Positions 39,906-47,264 of a stretch of 49,930 nt of DNA are shown here, one piece after another. Positions within the stretch are counted from its first letter, which is position 1. The number at the start of each line of letters is the position of its first letter. The notes under the pieces were generated by a model that saw only the letters and a program-made list of their open reading frames with translations, was not told where the DNA came from and did no database searches. Both the position numbers and the translations under genes were made by a program. This DNA is from Pelosinus sp. (lineage in GTDB: Bacteria; Bacillota; Negativicutes; Propionisporales; Propionisporaceae), in NCBI GenBank assembly GCA_021372375.1, contig JAJFUN010000024.1, forward strand, positions 1 through 49,930, written 5' to 3'.

Positions 39906-41183
39906 TTAATAAATATTCATACCAGCGGCGCGCTCGGCCGCATCAATGGCTTCATAGGCGAACTGATTGGCCTGTCCTAAAGTACTGATTACCTGATCAG
40001 GATTATGGAAGCCCATGCTGCTTTCAGCGGCAACGATATCCCAGAACCATTGCGCTTTGCGCACAAGCTCCCTGGCTTTAGCCAGCTCTTCCTGGTTGAC
40101 ATTAGGTACTTCGCTGGCCTTTTTAATAGCTTCATGGGCTCTTGCGATAGTAGTACCTGCAGTATGCTGCATCTGCCAAGTGCTATCCTGGATAGTTTTG
40201 ACGCGTTCCATCGCCCATGATGAGCCTTGGGTATGACATGGACTGCATGATGCATCCAGCGTCTTTAAGGGACTTGTCATCCAATGTGAGGAATATTTCT
40301 GTCCGTCTTTACGCATATATGGCATATGACAGTCAGCGCAGGATACACCTGATTTGCCATGCGTACCATTAGAAAAAGTTTCATAGTCGGGATGCTGCGC
40401 TTTTAGCATCGCGGCCTTAGAATCAGGGTGCTGCCAGTCCTGTATAAAGCCATTTGGCTTATCAGCATAATAACTGTACATTTCATCCGGCTTAGTGCCC
40501 TTGTCCCAAGGTAATACTACTCTCGTAGTTTCTGGCTCAAAGTAATATTCAACGTGACACTGCGCGCAAACATAAGTCCGCATTTCTTCCCGGGATGCCT
40601 TGGTTACATCTACACCACGGCGCTGCATAGCTTCGATGAACGCCGGATTGATAACCCGTAAATTCATGGTCTCCGAATCATGACAGTTGGCGCAGCTTAC
40701 CGGATGCTTTGATTTTTCCCACAGTTCAGCAAAAGGTTTATTGGCATAACCCCAGCCATCTTCCTTATAAAACTGCTCTATATAAGGAGTCTTACAGGTT
40801 ATACAAGCTCCTTTGGTTGCTGGCCCAACTCGTTTACTATCTTTTATGTCTTCAAGCGCAAACAGATGACCACGATCTTCTGTATAATCCTTACTAAACG
40901 GCATACCTTTAAAGTTCTCGAAAAGTTCCGGCTGCATATCTGATTTTTGTACTTTGAGACTGCCGCCGTATCCTGTTGGCGAGGCTGACATATCATAATT
41001 TTTCATATAGCTTTCATACTCAAGCGGATAGTACTTTCCCCATACAGCAGGATCGTATTCGTCTTTAGGAATACTAGCTGCTTTTACTACATTCGGCTTA
41101 GCGCCAATACGCACAATAACAAAGCCAAAGAACACGACACACACTGCCAGCAAAACAGCTAATGATTTTTGCATCTTACTCAA
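39906..41183 (-). CDS. nrfA: Ammonia-forming cytochrome c nitrite reductase NrfA
   Basis: A pentahaem enzyme (425 aa) reducing nitrite to ammonia with six electrons outside the cytoplasmic membrane. The signal/anchor is residues about 7-27. The catalytic haem motif is CITCK (127-131), with Lys as proximal ligand. The four CxxCH motifs are in SCANCHDSE, YVCAQCHVEYYF, VSCADCHMPYM and ASCSPCHTQG. The active-site region GTHGKSGVSCADCH and the downstream His (SSHWMTSP) are present. Overlaps nrfH by 8 nt. Maturation of the CxxCK haem often needs a special lyase; only one CcmF-type lyase is encoded here. Confidence 0.96.
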   Translation of the reverse strand: MSKMQKSLAVLLAVCVVFFGFVIVRIGAKPNVVKAASIPKDEYDPAVWGKYYPLEYESYMKNYDMSASPTGYGGSLKVQKSDMQPELFENFKGMPFSKDYTEDRGHLFALEDIKDSKRVGPATKGACITCKTPYIEQFYKEDGWGYANKPFAELWEKSKHPVSCANCHDSETMNLRVINPAFIEAMQRRGVDVTKASREEMRTYVCAQCHVEYYFEPETTRVVLPWDKGTKPDEMYSYYADKPNGFIQDWQHPDSKAAMLKAQHPDYETFSNGTHGKSGVSCADCHMPYMRKDGQKYSSHWMTSPLKTLDASCSPCHTQGSSWAMERVKTIQDSTWQMQHTAGTTIARAHEAIKKASEVPNVNQEELAKARELVRKAQWFWDIVAAESSMGFHNPDQVISTLGQANQFAYEAIDAAERAAGMNIY

Positions 41184-41652
41184 TCTTTATCCCTCCTTTT
41201 GTCTTGTTAGCGCCGTGTACCAAACTCCGGTGACATTTTTGACACTCCTCCCCGCCAGCCGCCATGCCTGTTTTCTCAACAGTGGATTTGTGGCAGCGTA
41301 AGCAGTTGTCCTTTACAATTGTCTTGCCTTCGGCGCTTAACTGAATTGCTGCGGGATAATCTTTCAGAACTTCATGATACGTGTCATGCATACCGGTCTT
41401 TGCTTTCATGATCATTGTTTGGACAATATTGCCATGCGGCAGGTGGCATTCTGTGCACTTTAATTCCTTATGGTTTGATGTCTGCCACGTTGCATGCGCC
41501 TGCTTCATAGAATGGCAGGTATTCCCGCAAAAAGCCGTGCTGTCCGCGTACGCATAGCCCCCACCGGCGAAGGCCACAAGCACAGCTGCTGCCGCTAAAA
41601 CTACTGCCGCAACAGTAAAATTACGGCGATTAAAATATTGACCAGTATCCAA
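41176..41652 (-). CDS. nrfH: Tetrahaem quinol dehydrogenase NrfH
   Basis: A NapC/NirT-family membrane-anchored tetrahaem cytochrome (158 aa) passing electrons from menaquinol to NrfA. The N-terminal helix (about 12-35) precedes four haem motifs: CGNTCHSM (a CX3CH motif, with Met two residues after His as in the Met-ligated first haem of NrfH), CTECH, CLRCH and CQKCH. The CX3CH spacing at haem 1 is unusual for the family. The gene is followed without gap by nrfA and lies downstream of ccmF. Confidence 0.93.
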   Translation of the reverse strand: MDTGQYFNRRNFTVAAVVLAAAAVLVAFAGGGYAYADSTAFCGNTCHSMKQAHATWQTSNHKELKCTECHLPHGNIVQTMIMKAKTGMHDTYHEVLKDYPAAIQLSAEGKTIVKDNCLRCHKSTVEKTGMAAGGEECQKCHRSLVHGANKTKGGIKIE

Positions 41653-41724
41653 AAAATTCCCTCCCCTCGTAGTTTTGTTATTAGTATGGCGTAACAGCTC
41701 GCCAACTAATCTTGGACATATAAA

Positions 41725-43848
41725 TTACCTGGCAGCCCTCTTTAGAGATGCTAGGATTGTCCCTGCAGTAATTAAACATGCGCCCAGCCAAACTAAATTA
41801 ATTAATGGCTTTTGACTGATTTCTGCGGCAATTTTTTCATTTTTATTACTAGAAGCTCTATTTTGGTAGGCAAAAGTGGCCGCTTCTTCACCTGGGCTGA
41901 TGCTATATAACATAAATTTCTCCTCGCCAAAGGCTGTAACCGGCTGTCCGCTGATATGACCACCGCGGTAACTTAATTCCGGCGAAATCTCTTCCTTCTT
42001 TCCATCCTTAACTACCTCCAGGCTGGCTTCTACGCGGACATCACTGCTCCCCATGCCACTCATACTAAGTTTTACGAAGGTAATTCTAAGACCGCCAATA
42101 GATGCACTCTCCCCTTTATGCAGCGTAATATCCTCAATTTCGGCCTGGCCATTTTCCGTACTTGGTGCAATGTATAAATCGGCTGTTAAACTCCGATATA
42201 TTCCCGGTTCTCTTGCGGCCGGGCTATCATCCTTGTTTAGTTTGGTATATGGTTTTAAGACGGCTTTTTCCTTTTGATTTTCGGCCTCAAAGAGCTGATA
42301 TATCCCGTGGCCCTCCTCGGCCTTTTCTTGTCCAAGATAAGTTAGGTTATAGCCAAATACCTCTTTTTTTTGCTCTTTTTCAAAATTCATGGTAAGAGAT
42401 CTGCTGCCGGCGGAAGATATAATTATTCCAATAATCATGATCGCAAGCCCGGTATGAGTGATTGCGGCTGCCGAAGAAATATTTTTTTTATACCCCAGCC
42501 AAAGATTACTAAGAATAGCCCCTGCGGCAAAACAGACCGCCAGCAGTACAAATGTCTGTTTTAAGTCATAAGCGAGCGGCAGAGTAATTGCGCCTGCAGC
42601 TACAGCAAAAATAAACCAGACTTTCGTTTTGTTACAGGACAAAAGAGGCATAACCATTAATAGCATCGATATACACCCGGCGAGCGGCAGCGCAACTGTA
42701 TTATAAAATGAACTCTGGACACTTTGCGGATTGCCAATCAGCATAGTAATTAACGGCGTGGACATGCCGATAAATACAACTACCGCTAAGATGCCAAGCA
42801 CTAAAGTGGTAGCTAGGAAAAGACTCTCACGACAAAAGAGCTTAGACGCAAGTTCTCCTTTAGGCAAATCTGGCAGGCGGACAATAAAAAGTATTAAGGA
42901 AGCACATAAAGTAATCAGCACAAATCCTGCCAATATACTACCAGTCCCTTCATCCAAAAAAGAATGCGTGGAAAAATTACTTAGTATTCCGCTGCGAGTA
43001 AGAAAAGTACCATATAATACACTGACAAAGCTAAAAATAGCAGAAAAATAAGTAAGTCCTATGCCAGCTGGTTTTATTTTTGCCAAAATTATTGTATGCA
43101 CCAGCATACCAGCAATCAGCCATGGTACTAGTGAAGAATTTTCCACAGGGTCCCATGCCCAATAACCGCCCCAGCCTAATACTTTATAAGACCAGTAAGC
43201 GCCGATAAATATTCCGGCGCCAAGCATCGCCCAGGCAAACAGCGTCCAGGAAAGCGCCTTTGACAGCCACTCACTATGTTTCCTAGACATCAAACCATTC
43301 ATAGCATACGCAAATGGTACAGCAAGGCTGGCATAACCTAAAAACAAGATGGGCGGATGAATTACCATCCAAGGATCCTGCAGCAGCGGATTTAAGCCAA
43401 ACCCCTCCGCTCTTGGCTGACTTAGCATCATAAACGGACTTTTCGCCAGTAAAATAATAAGCAGCATGACCTGAAGAGCACTGTATACGGCCATCACACC
43501 AGGCGTCGCCTTCCGACTTAAAAGCATTCCAAAAAAAGTGTGGAAAACCAGCCATAACATAAAGGAGCCTTCCTGCCCCGCCCAAAATACCGATAACTTA
43601 TACACTAACGGGAGATCTCTGGAAGAATATCCGGCAACATACATAAACTCAAATTGATCTGCTAGAATAATATACAGCAAATATAACGCGGCGACTAAGA
43701 CCAAAGCAGCTGCCAGATAATAAGGAGTGCGCCTCCCTTTGTTCTTGCTGGATGGCTTGGTAATACAGGCCATATGGCTGTTAAAATAAGAAAAGCATGC
43801 GATACACGTCATAATGAGAGCCAAGAATATTGCGCTATAACCAATCAT
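41725..43848 (-). CDS. ccmF: Cytochrome c haem lyase CcmF/NrfE
   Basis: A 707-aa polytopic protein that ligates haem from CcmE to apocytochrome c. The WWD haem-handling motif is WGGYWAWDPVENSSLVPW (about 228-245). About 14 helices and the conserved His residues in VIHPPILFLGYASLAVPFAYA and FSTHSFLDEGTGSI are present. An extracytoplasmic domain (about 490-680) precedes a last helix. Its start codon overlaps the ccmE stop. No CcmH or CcmG gene follows; nrfH is next. Confidence 0.95.
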   Translation of the reverse strand: MIGYSAIFLALIMTCIACFSYFNSHMACITKPSSKNKGRRTPYYLAAALVLVAALYLLYIILADQFEFMYVAGYSSRDLPLVYKLSVFWAGQEGSFMLWLVFHTFFGMLLSRKATPGVMAVYSALQVMLLIILLAKSPFMMLSQPRAEGFGLNPLLQDPWMVIHPPILFLGYASLAVPFAYAMNGLMSRKHSEWLSKALSWTLFAWAMLGAGIFIGAYWSYKVLGWGGYWAWDPVENSSLVPWLIAGMLVHTIILAKIKPAGIGLTYFSAIFSFVSVLYGTFLTRSGILSNFSTHSFLDEGTGSILAGFVLITLCASLILFIVRLPDLPKGELASKLFCRESLFLATTLVLGILAVVVFIGMSTPLITMLIGNPQSVQSSFYNTVALPLAGCISMLLMVMPLLSCNKTKVWFIFAVAAGAITLPLAYDLKQTFVLLAVCFAAGAILSNLWLGYKKNISSAAAITHTGLAIMIIGIIISSAGSRSLTMNFEKEQKKEVFGYNLTYLGQEKAEEGHGIYQLFEAENQKEKAVLKPYTKLNKDDSPAAREPGIYRSLTADLYIAPSTENGQAEIEDITLHKGESASIGGLRITFVKLSMSGMGSSDVRVEASLEVVKDGKKEEISPELSYRGGHISGQPVTAFGEEKFMLYSISPGEEAATFAYQNRASSNKNEKIAAEISQKPLINLVWLGACLITAGTILASLKRAAR

Positions 43849-44219
43849 TATTTATTTACACTCCCTGTTCCTTGATATTTAGAGGGACACTTCAAAAGCA
43901 GCTTCTCTGCGGTAAACTGTCCGTTTTTTAATTTGCCGACAGCCACAATACTTGTAGATTGCTCTAAACCTTCAGGCGTAGCACCATGATAATCGATAAC
44001 CTTTTCTTCCCCACGCTCATCACGCAGCGTAAATTTCAGACTTCCTTCGCCCTGCGTAATACTGCCGGAAACCAGCACTCCTTTGACCTGCACAAAACCG
44101 TTTATACTTTTAGCCTCAGAAAACGTAACATAAGGGGTCAGAGAATCCTTAAAACTAAAAGCACTAAAGAGAAAAAAAACGGCAATAAGGCCAAAGCCGA
44201 TAAAATGATGTTTTTTCAT
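43848..44219 (-). CDS. ccmE: Haem chaperone CcmE, Cys-type
   Basis: A membrane-anchored periplasmic haem chaperone (123 aa). An N-terminal helix (about 7-22) is followed by an OB-fold beta barrel with VKGVLVSGSI and VDYHGATPEGLEQ (the ISPDLFREG-like loop). The haem-attachment motif near the C-terminus is KCPSKY, so Cys replaces the usual His (HxxxY becomes CxxxY). This is the known variant of archaea, Desulfovibrio and some Firmicutes. ATG 44219 has AAGGAG 11 nt upstream; GTG 44231 lies on top of it. Confidence 0.92.
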   Translation of the reverse strand: MKKHHFIGFGLIAVFFLFSAFSFKDSLTPYVTFSEAKSINGFVQVKGVLVSGSITQGEGSLKFTLRDERGEEKVIDYHGATPEGLEQSTSIVAVGKLKNGQFTAEKLLLKCPSKYQGTGSVNK

Positions 44220-44227
44220 AATTTTCT

Positions 44228-44881
44228 TCACTCCTTATCATAGCTTTCCAGTTGATAATCGCGCTGTTTCCTATCAATTAAGTAAGATAATAGCTGCCAG
44301 AAGATAGCCGTAGTAATACCTAAAGTAAAAATAAGCACTGCTGTCATAGTGCCATCCATGCCAAGTTTACCGCTGCCATTAATTACAGGCTCCGGATGAA
44401 GCGAGAAATAAAATCTAGGAATAATAAAAACTAAAAAAGGTACGGTTAAAAATGACAATAAACCATATACCGCAGATATTTTCGCCCTGTCTTCCTCATC
44501 ACTGACAGCAGACCGCAATGCCATATAGGCGCCGTAAATGAGGAGTAAAATAAAGATTGTCGTTTGCCGCGGATCCCAATTCCAATATGCACCCCAGGTA
44601 AGTTTCGCAAAAACAGCGCCACTAATAGTCGCAAGGAGGCAAAATACCAGACCTAATACTGCTGCAGCTGAACTTTTCCAATCATAACTCATTTCATGCT
44701 TCCGTAAATACTGACCGCCCCAATAAGCAGATAAGAGAAACGCCAATACTGAAACCCATGCCACCGGAATATGAAAAAAAGCAATGCGTACTAAATTTCC
44801 GAGCCCCTCTGCCGGCGGTACAATATAAAACACTGCATATAATGCCCCCAAAAAGCCAAGCGTCAAACCGGTTATCCTCAT
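44228..44881 (-). CDS. ccmC: Haem exporter/handler CcmC
   Basis: A six-helix membrane protein (217 aa) that loads haem onto CcmE. WWD motif: KLTWGAYWNWDPRQTTIF (about 88-105). Two conserved His residues occur, in AFFHIPVAWVS (about 37) and FYFSLHPEPVING (about 163). It follows ccmB, but the two are separated by a MITE-like repeat (44918-45040). Its stop overlaps the ccmE leader. Confidence 0.95.
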   Translation of the reverse strand: MRITGLTLGFLGALYAVFYIVPPAEGLGNLVRIAFFHIPVAWVSVLAFLLSAYWGGQYLRKHEMSYDWKSSAAAVLGLVFCLLATISGAVFAKLTWGAYWNWDPRQTTIFILLLIYGAYMALRSAVSDEEDRAKISAVYGLLSFLTVPFLVFIIPRFYFSLHPEPVINGSGKLGMDGTMTAVLIFTLGITTAIFWQLLSYLIDRKQRDYQLESYDKE

Positions 44882-44917
44882 AATATCCTCTCCTTACTTT
44901 CAAAAAAACACCTACTA

Positions 44918-45040
44918 GAGGCTGCTACAAAATGCCGAGATGCTAGGCGCGACGAGGAGCGCAGCGCAGGCGTACTCGAGGTACGTCAGAGTAAGCACCG
45001 CAGATAGAGCAACGCAGATTGGTATTTTGTAACAGACTTT
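44918..45040. repeat. MITE-like repeat inside the ccm operon
   Basis: A 120-bp GC-rich island with terminal inverted repeats: GAGGCTGCTACAAAATGCC on the left and GGTATTTTGTAACAGACTTT on the right. The interior contains GCGACGAGGAGCGCAGCG and a GTACTCGAGGTAC palindrome. It sits exactly between the ccmB stop and the ccmC ribosome binding site. Composition and layout resemble short intergenic repeats of Sporomusaceae genomes; this is from memory and unverified. Confidence 0.65.
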
Positions 45041-45041
45041 G

Positions 45042-45719
45042 CTAGTCGTACCAAAGATAATCAAAAAGTATATAGGCGGCAATGATTATAACCATATCAT
45101 AACCAGCCATAAACACTAATTCACTGAAGGATGCTGCTGCCGCTGCAAAAGAGTTCACGGTGGCATGAATGACACATAAAAACTGCGGCAACAAGATAGG
45201 AAAAGTTAAAACGGCAAATAACGAATGTTTGCCCCCGGCCTTGGCAACCATGGCTGCGGTCAGCGTAGAGGCTGCTGCTATGCCAATATCACCAAGACAT
45301 ATGACAATAAAAAAAGACCACCAGAAACTGATATCTTCATTAAGAAAAATTATAAAAAGCGGTATTATTAAAAGGCTTAAGAAAAATAACAAGGCTGTAT
45401 TAAACAGCATTTTCCCTAAAATAATCGCTTGACCGGATATATAAATACGCAAACTGAAAATAGTACCTGTTTCTTGTTCCTCTACAAAAACCCGGGACAA
45501 ACCGGCCATAGAGCAAAAGAATAAAATAATCCATAACAGTACACCGCTGATTTCTGGTGATAAACTCCCCCCACCCATTGTCATACTAACACTTGACAAC
45601 GTAACTAAAGCAAACATGATAAGCGTACTGAAGGTATACCGTGTCCTCAATTCGCATAAAAGCTCCTTGGCAAATACTCGCCAAACATCATTAATTAAGG
45701 GAGATTTTATCACTGGCAT
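45042..45719 (-). CDS. ccmB: Haem ABC exporter permease CcmB
   Basis: The membrane subunit (225 aa) of the CcmAB(C) complex, whose ATP hydrolysis releases holo-CcmE. It starts MPVIKSPLINDVWRVFAKEL at ATG 45719, overlapping the end of ccmA by 29 nt. Six helices and the family motifs LRTRYTFSTLIMFALVT and RVFVEEQETGTIFSLRI are present. Longer frames from 45839 are antisense-like extensions within ccmA and lack a ribosome binding site. Confidence 0.92.
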   Translation of the reverse strand: MPVIKSPLINDVWRVFAKELLCELRTRYTFSTLIMFALVTLSSVSMTMGGGSLSPEISGVLLWIILFFCSMAGLSRVFVEEQETGTIFSLRIYISGQAIILGKMLFNTALLFFLSLLIIPLFIIFLNEDISFWWSFFIVICLGDIGIAAASTLTAAMVAKAGGKHSLFAVLTFPILLPQFLCVIHATVNSFAAAAASFSELVFMAGYDMVIIIAAYILFDYLWYD

Positions 45720-46311
45720 ACTTAGCCTCCCAGCTCTCATTAGTAGCAATAATGACTGTCGCCCCACTGTGCAGGGCGCCTTTGATACAAGTTTCGACCA
45801 ACGTTTTGCCAGCTTTGTCAAGATTAGAGGAAGGCTCATCCAGCAGCCATAAGGGCGGGCTTATCATTTGTATGAGCGCTAATTTTAACCTTTGTTTCAT
45901 ACCGGTAGAATAAGTGCCAAGGAAATTATCCGTTTGGAGGCCAACTTTCGCTATAGCCGCCTTTGCCTGCTGGCTTGTACAAATAACCCCACGTCCTTTG
46001 GCAAAAAACAACAGATTCTCTATGCCTGTTAAGTTATTGTAAAATACAAGTTCAGGGGATAGCAGGCCGAGAAACTGGAGCCGCTGTTCATTATCAAGAA
46101 TTCGCTCTTGCCAAATAAGCCTAATAGTGCCTGCTGTAGGTCGAGTTATCCCGGCAATCAGCTTTAAGAGGGTTGACTTCCCCGAGCCGTTACTGCCTGT
46201 CACTGCTATACATTGCCCTGGCTGTATAACTTTTGTAATGCCTTGGAATAACTCTTTGCGTCCATATCTTTTTCCCACATCGTAGAGCTCAATTACTAAA
46301 TTATTTTCCAT
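45691..46311 (-). CDS. ccmA: Haem ABC exporter ATPase CcmA
   Basis: An ABC ATPase (206 aa). Walker A is TGSNGSGKSTLLK (about 37-49), the signature region is TYSTGMKQRLKLA (about 134), and Walker B is LWLLDEPSSNLD. The short length (no extra domain) fits CcmA. It starts MENNLVIEL at 46311 with GAGG 9 nt upstream. First gene of ccmABCEF-nrfHA. Direct repeats between it and the response-regulator gene (46451-46580) may be control sites. Confidence 0.92.
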   Translation of the reverse strand: MENNLVIELYDVGKRYGRKELFQGITKVIQPGQCIAVTGSNGSGKSTLLKLIAGITRPTAGTIRLIWQERILDNEQRLQFLGLLSPELVFYNNLTGIENLLFFAKGRGVICTSQQAKAAIAKVGLQTDNFLGTYSTGMKQRLKLALIQMISPPLWLLDEPSSNLDKAGKTLVETCIKGALHSGATVIIATNESWEAKYASDKISLN

Positions 46312-46450
46312 ATATGCATACCTCAACTACATTTTTACCTGTTTTGCATATTCAATACTTTCTTTAAGTAACTGATGGCCAAATCTCCGTCAGCCACTTA
46401 ACACTACACGTAGTTTTTAAAATACAAGCATTTTATTTAATTACAAAAAA

Positions 46451-46580
46451 ATCATACCGTAAGATGCTTACAATATGATAACAAAATTATTACAAAAGTA
46501 TTAAATTTTCTATATAATTCTATCAATTCCTATAAAATATCATACCGCAAGATACTTACGAAACTATTACAAAAATATTA
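46451..46580. repeat. Two-part direct repeat between regulator and ccmA genes
   Basis: Two copies of ATCATACCGYAAGATRCTTAC (at 46451 and 46539, 88 bp apart), each followed by ATTACAAAARTATTAAAT (at 46489 and 46566, 77 bp apart). The short inner palindrome GTAAGATGCTTAC could form a small hairpin. The second copy overlaps the end of the response-regulator gene. OmpR-type regulators bind direct repeats, so these may be its targets upstream of ccmA. Confidence 0.5.
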
Positions 46581-47261
46581 AATATGAAATTTATAGCCAA
46601 CCCCCCACACCGTTTTAATATACTCCGGATGCGACGGGTCTTTTTCGATTTTTTCCCGTAAGCGGCGTATATGCACAGTCACCGTATTTTCATCGCCTTC
46701 ATAGTCACTATTCCAAATTCTATTAAGTAGCTGCAGACGGGTGAATACAGTTGTTGGATTAGAAACAAACAGCCATAAAAGTTCAAATTCCTTGCTTGTT
46801 AAGGTAATGGCTTCCTTACCGATGGTAACCAAGCGCTTTTTTTCATCAATACAAATGTCCCCATAGGCTAATGTCTGCTGGCTGCGCTTTATGCCTCCGA
46901 CCCGGCGCAGTACTGCCTGAACCCTTAAAACCAGCTCTGTGGTACTAAAAGGCTTGCTGATATAGTCATCTACGCCTAACCGAAAGCCGACAATACGATC
47001 GAGTTCATCTCCTTTGGCAGATAAAATAATAACCGGAATATCACATTCTTTAATTAGTAATTCGCATAAATCAAGACCGTTTAATTTAGGAAGCATCAAA
47101 TCCACAATGGCAATATCGGGGCTAGCTAATTTAGCCGCGGTATAAGCCTCTTCGCCATCACAAGCTGTGACTACTTCAAAATTTTCCTTTTGGAAACAGT
47201 GCTGCACTATTTTCAGTATTTTAGCGTCATCATCAACGACCAAGACCTTTTGCCCACTCAC
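46578..47261 (-). CDS. OmpR/PhoB-family response regulator
   Basis: A 227-aa regulator. The receiver domain (about 5-118) has the acidic triad Asp10-12, phospho-acceptor Asp54 (DIAIVDLMLP), the Thr/Ser and Lys of VIILSAKGD and YISKPF. The winged-helix DNA-binding domain (about 130-226) has TSKEFELLWLFVSNP and the recognition segment NTVTVHIRRLREKIE. It is 3 nt downstream of the haem histidine kinase gene and faces the ccm-nrf genes on the same strand, so it likely controls them. Confidence 0.93.
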   Translation of the reverse strand: MSGQKVLVVDDDAKILKIVQHCFQKENFEVVTACDGEEAYTAAKLASPDIAIVDLMLPKLNGLDLCELLIKECDIPVIILSAKGDELDRIVGFRLGVDDYISKPFSTTELVLRVQAVLRRVGGIKRSQQTLAYGDICIDEKKRLVTIGKEAITLTSKEFELLWLFVSNPTTVFTRLQLLNRIWNSDYEGDENTVTVHIRRLREKIEKDPSHPEYIKTVWGVGYKFHI

Positions 47262-47264
47262 AAT

